This document shows, one piece after another, positions 62,516-64,000 of a stretch of DNA of 64,000 nucleotides; the first letter of the stretch is position 1; every line of letters starts with the position of its first letter. Position numbers and translations under genes: made by a program. The notes beneath the pieces were generated by a model. That model saw nothing but the letters and a program-made list of their open reading frames with translations. It had not been told where the DNA came from and ran no database searches. The stretch lies in contig NZ_JAGWDK010000018.1 of assembly GCF_018398875.1 (NCBI RefSeq), forward strand, positions 1 through 64,000, written 5' to 3'. The stretch comes from Bradyrhizobium sp. sGM-13 (GTDB lineage: Bacteria; Pseudomonadota; Alphaproteobacteria; Rhizobiales; Xanthobacteraceae).

Positions 62516-63124
62516 CTACTTGGCGGGCGCCGGCGTCGGATTGAAGTCCACCTTCGGCGCCGTCGAGATCGCCTTCTCGTTCTCGACCGCAAAATTCGGC
62601 TTTTCCTGGTAGCCGAACGCCATCGCCGTCAGATTGTTCGGGAACGTGCGGATGCCGACGTTGTAGTCCTGTACCGCCTTGATGTAGCGGTTGCGTGCCA
62701 CCGTGATACGGTTCTCGGTACCTTCGAGCTGCGCCATCAGGTCGCGAAACAGCGCATCCGATTTGAGCTGCGGATAATTTTCGGTGACGACCAGCAGCCG
62801 CGACAGCGCGCTGGTGAGTTCACTTTGGGCGGACTGGAATTTCTGGAACGCAGCGGGATCGTTCAGCACCTCTGGAGTGGCCTGGACGCTGCCGACCTTG
62901 GCGCGGGCATTGGTGACGCCGAGCAGCACGTCTTTCTCCTGCTGCGCAAAGCCTTTTACGGAATTGACGAGATTGGGCACCAGATCGGCCCGGCGCTGGT
63001 ACTGGTTGACCACTTCTGACCACCCCGACTTGACCCGCTCGTCATTGGTCTGGATGGCGTTGTAGCCGCAATTGGTCAGGCTCAGCGTCGCCAGCGCCGC
63101 CAGTACAGTCCAAATTCTGCGCAT
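62516..63124 (-). CDS. lemA: LemA family membrane protein
   Basis: 202 residues. A lipoprotein-like start with lipobox LTNC near residue 19 (LSLTNCGYN), then the LemA helical domain VKSGWSEVVNQYQRRADLVP, PNLVNSVKGFAQQEKDVLLG and ENRITVARNRYIKAVQDYNV. It is the first gene of a LemA-TPM-TPM operon: 20 bases to the TPM membrane protein. Function unknown, probably linked to envelope stress. Confidence 0.92.
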   Translation of the reverse strand: MRRIWTVLAALATLSLTNCGYNAIQTNDERVKSGWSEVVNQYQRRADLVPNLVNSVKGFAQQEKDVLLGVTNARAKVGSVQATPEVLNDPAAFQKFQSAQSELTSALSRLLVVTENYPQLKSDALFRDLMAQLEGTENRITVARNRYIKAVQDYNVGIRTFPNNLTAMAFGYQEKPNFAVENEKAISTAPKVDFNPTPAPAK

Positions 63125-63287
63125 CGAACTCTCCCAAAGGAAAGTTCAACGCCAACCTGTTTGATTGGTTGCGTCTGGCATGCAAGGCGCGAGCCTGCTT
63201 CAGGTTCATTTTGCAGCCCGATGGCCCTTGCCTATCATTCGCCGAAATAACAACATGGCCCGATAACAATAATTGAGGGAGGGCCGA

Positions 63288-64000
63288 TTGACCGCTTTCG
63301 AAACCATCGTCGTGGAGCGGCCGGAGCCGCGCATCGCGCGGATCGTGATGAACCGGCCCGAGGCGCGCAACGCGCAGAACCTGCAGATGACCTACGACCT
63401 CAACACCGCTTTCGATCAGGCTGTGCAGGACGACGCGGTCAAGGTCATCATTCTCGCCGGCAACGGCCCGCATTTTTCGTCAGGGCATGACCTGCGCCCC
63501 GGGGCCAAGAATACTGCCGGCGCGGATTTTCCGCCGGTCGGAAATTGGGGTGGGTTCGCCGAACCCAACGCCCACGGCCGCTTTGCGCGCGAGCAGGAAA
63601 TCTATCTGCAGATCACGCGGCGCTGGCGCAACCTCGCAAAGCCGACGATTGCCGAAGTGCATGGCAAATGCATCGCCGGCGGATTGATGCTGGCGTGGGC
63701 CTGCGACCTCATCGTCGCAAGCGATGATGCCGAGTTCTGCGATCCCGTGGTCACCATGGGCGTCTGCGGCGTCGAATGGTTCGTGCATCCCTGGGAACTG
63801 GGCCCGCGCAAGGCCAAGGAATTGCTGTTCACCGCCGACGTCTGGAGTGCGCAGGAAGCCCACCGGCTCGGCATGGTCAACCACGTGGTGCCGCGGGATG
63901 AGCTTTCCCCCTTCGTTATGAAGCTTGCTGAAAGGATCGCGGCAAAACCTTCCTTCGCGCTGAAGCTGACCAAGGAAGCGGTCAATCGCTCGGTCGATGT
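63288..64000 (+). CDS. Enoyl-CoA hydratase/isomerase family protein (right end cut)
   Basis: 237 residues visible, starting at a TTG (63288) with the strong site GAGGGAGG eight bases upstream. Crotonase fold: RIVMNRPEARNAQNLQMTYD, oxyanion loop HFSSGHDLRPGA and second block AEVHGKCIAGGLMLAWACDL. The usual catalytic Glu in the second loop region is replaced near DPVVTMGVCGVEWFVHPW, so hydration of simple enoyl-CoA is less certain than for classical hydratases. The gene runs off the right edge without a stop. Confidence 0.9.
   Translation, partial: MTAFETIVVERPEPRIARIVMNRPEARNAQNLQMTYDLNTAFDQAVQDDAVKVIILAGNGPHFSSGHDLRPGAKNTAGADFPPVGNWGGFAEPNAHGRFAREQEIYLQITRRWRNLAKPTIAEVHGKCIAGGLMLAWACDLIVASDDAEFCDPVVTMGVCGVEWFVHPWELGPRKAKELLFTADVWSAQEAHRLGMVNHVVPRDELSPFVMKLAERIAAKPSFALKLTKEAVNRSVD

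Overview
The window looks like the chromosome of a Bradyrhizobium-type alphaproteobacterium (Nitrobacteraceae). The evidence is the high GC content, a ChpT phosphotransferase (an alphaproteobacterial cell-cycle protein) beside cheA, a PutA of about 1000 residues like the short Bradyrhizobium enzyme, DUF1134, DUF2927 and DUF4337 proteins typical of Rhizobiales, and many palindromic intergenic repeats of the kind spread through Bradyrhizobium genomes. The genus call is inference from gene content. No phage, integrase, transposase, CRISPR array or rRNA was seen.

Layout. 0-6.4 kb: cheA (cut by the left edge), chpT, cysQ, a YHS protein, a DUF1134 protein and a membrane-anchored coiled-coil protein. 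6.4-9.5 kb: tRNA-Val(CAC) with promoter and terminator, then a gene-poor stretch holding five very small genes, a CHAP-like secreted protein and an NTF2-fold protein. 9.5-18.4 kb: exported M20 peptidase, nuclease-fold protein, thiamine-diphosphate enzyme, L,D-transpeptidase, DUF2927, a LysR regulator, and an M48 protease-DUF898 membrane protein pair. 18.4-24.2 kb: isovaleryl-CoA dehydrogenase facing two tandem CYP153-like P450s, then a frameshifted FAD monooxygenase. 24.2-30.4 kb: DUF4337, a self-regulated ArsR-SRPBCC operon with a perfect operator palindrome, an MFS transporter, a hemerythrin, a rearranged PadR remnant and an ABC substrate-binding protein. 30.7-36.7 kb: a LysR gene divergent from acyl-CoA dehydrogenase, CoA-transferase, hydratase and benzoylformate decarboxylase genes. 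36.9-45.4 kb: SDR, hemolysin III, the YcjX-YcjF pair, nitronate monooxygenase, a hydrolase and a secreted protein. 45.4-48.3 kb: repeats around a GT39-type glycosyltransferase. 48.3-56.7 kb: a redox-domain adenylate cyclase, a cold-shock protein, putA, a CoA-transferase and a GST. 56.7-64 kb: a c-type cytochrome-like protein, a low-complexity membrane protein, a cyclic-nucleotide-binding protein coupled to a frameshifted metallo-hydrolase, a LemA-TPM-TPM operon and an enoyl-CoA hydratase cut by the right edge.

How the genes work together. Several sets are acyl-CoA or aromatic catabolism: ivd, the LysR-linked cluster, the CoA-transferase after putA and the final hydratase. The most unusual architecture is the cyclase at 48.3 kb: a six-helix His-rich membrane anchor, an adrenodoxin-type [2Fe-2S] domain and a class III cyclase catalytic domain. 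A small cyclic-nucleotide-binding protein, overlapping a metallo-hydrolase gene, lies 9.5 kb away. Three genes appear broken: the FAD monooxygenase and the metallo-hydrolase by single-base losses, and a PadR regulator by truncation with a local inversion.
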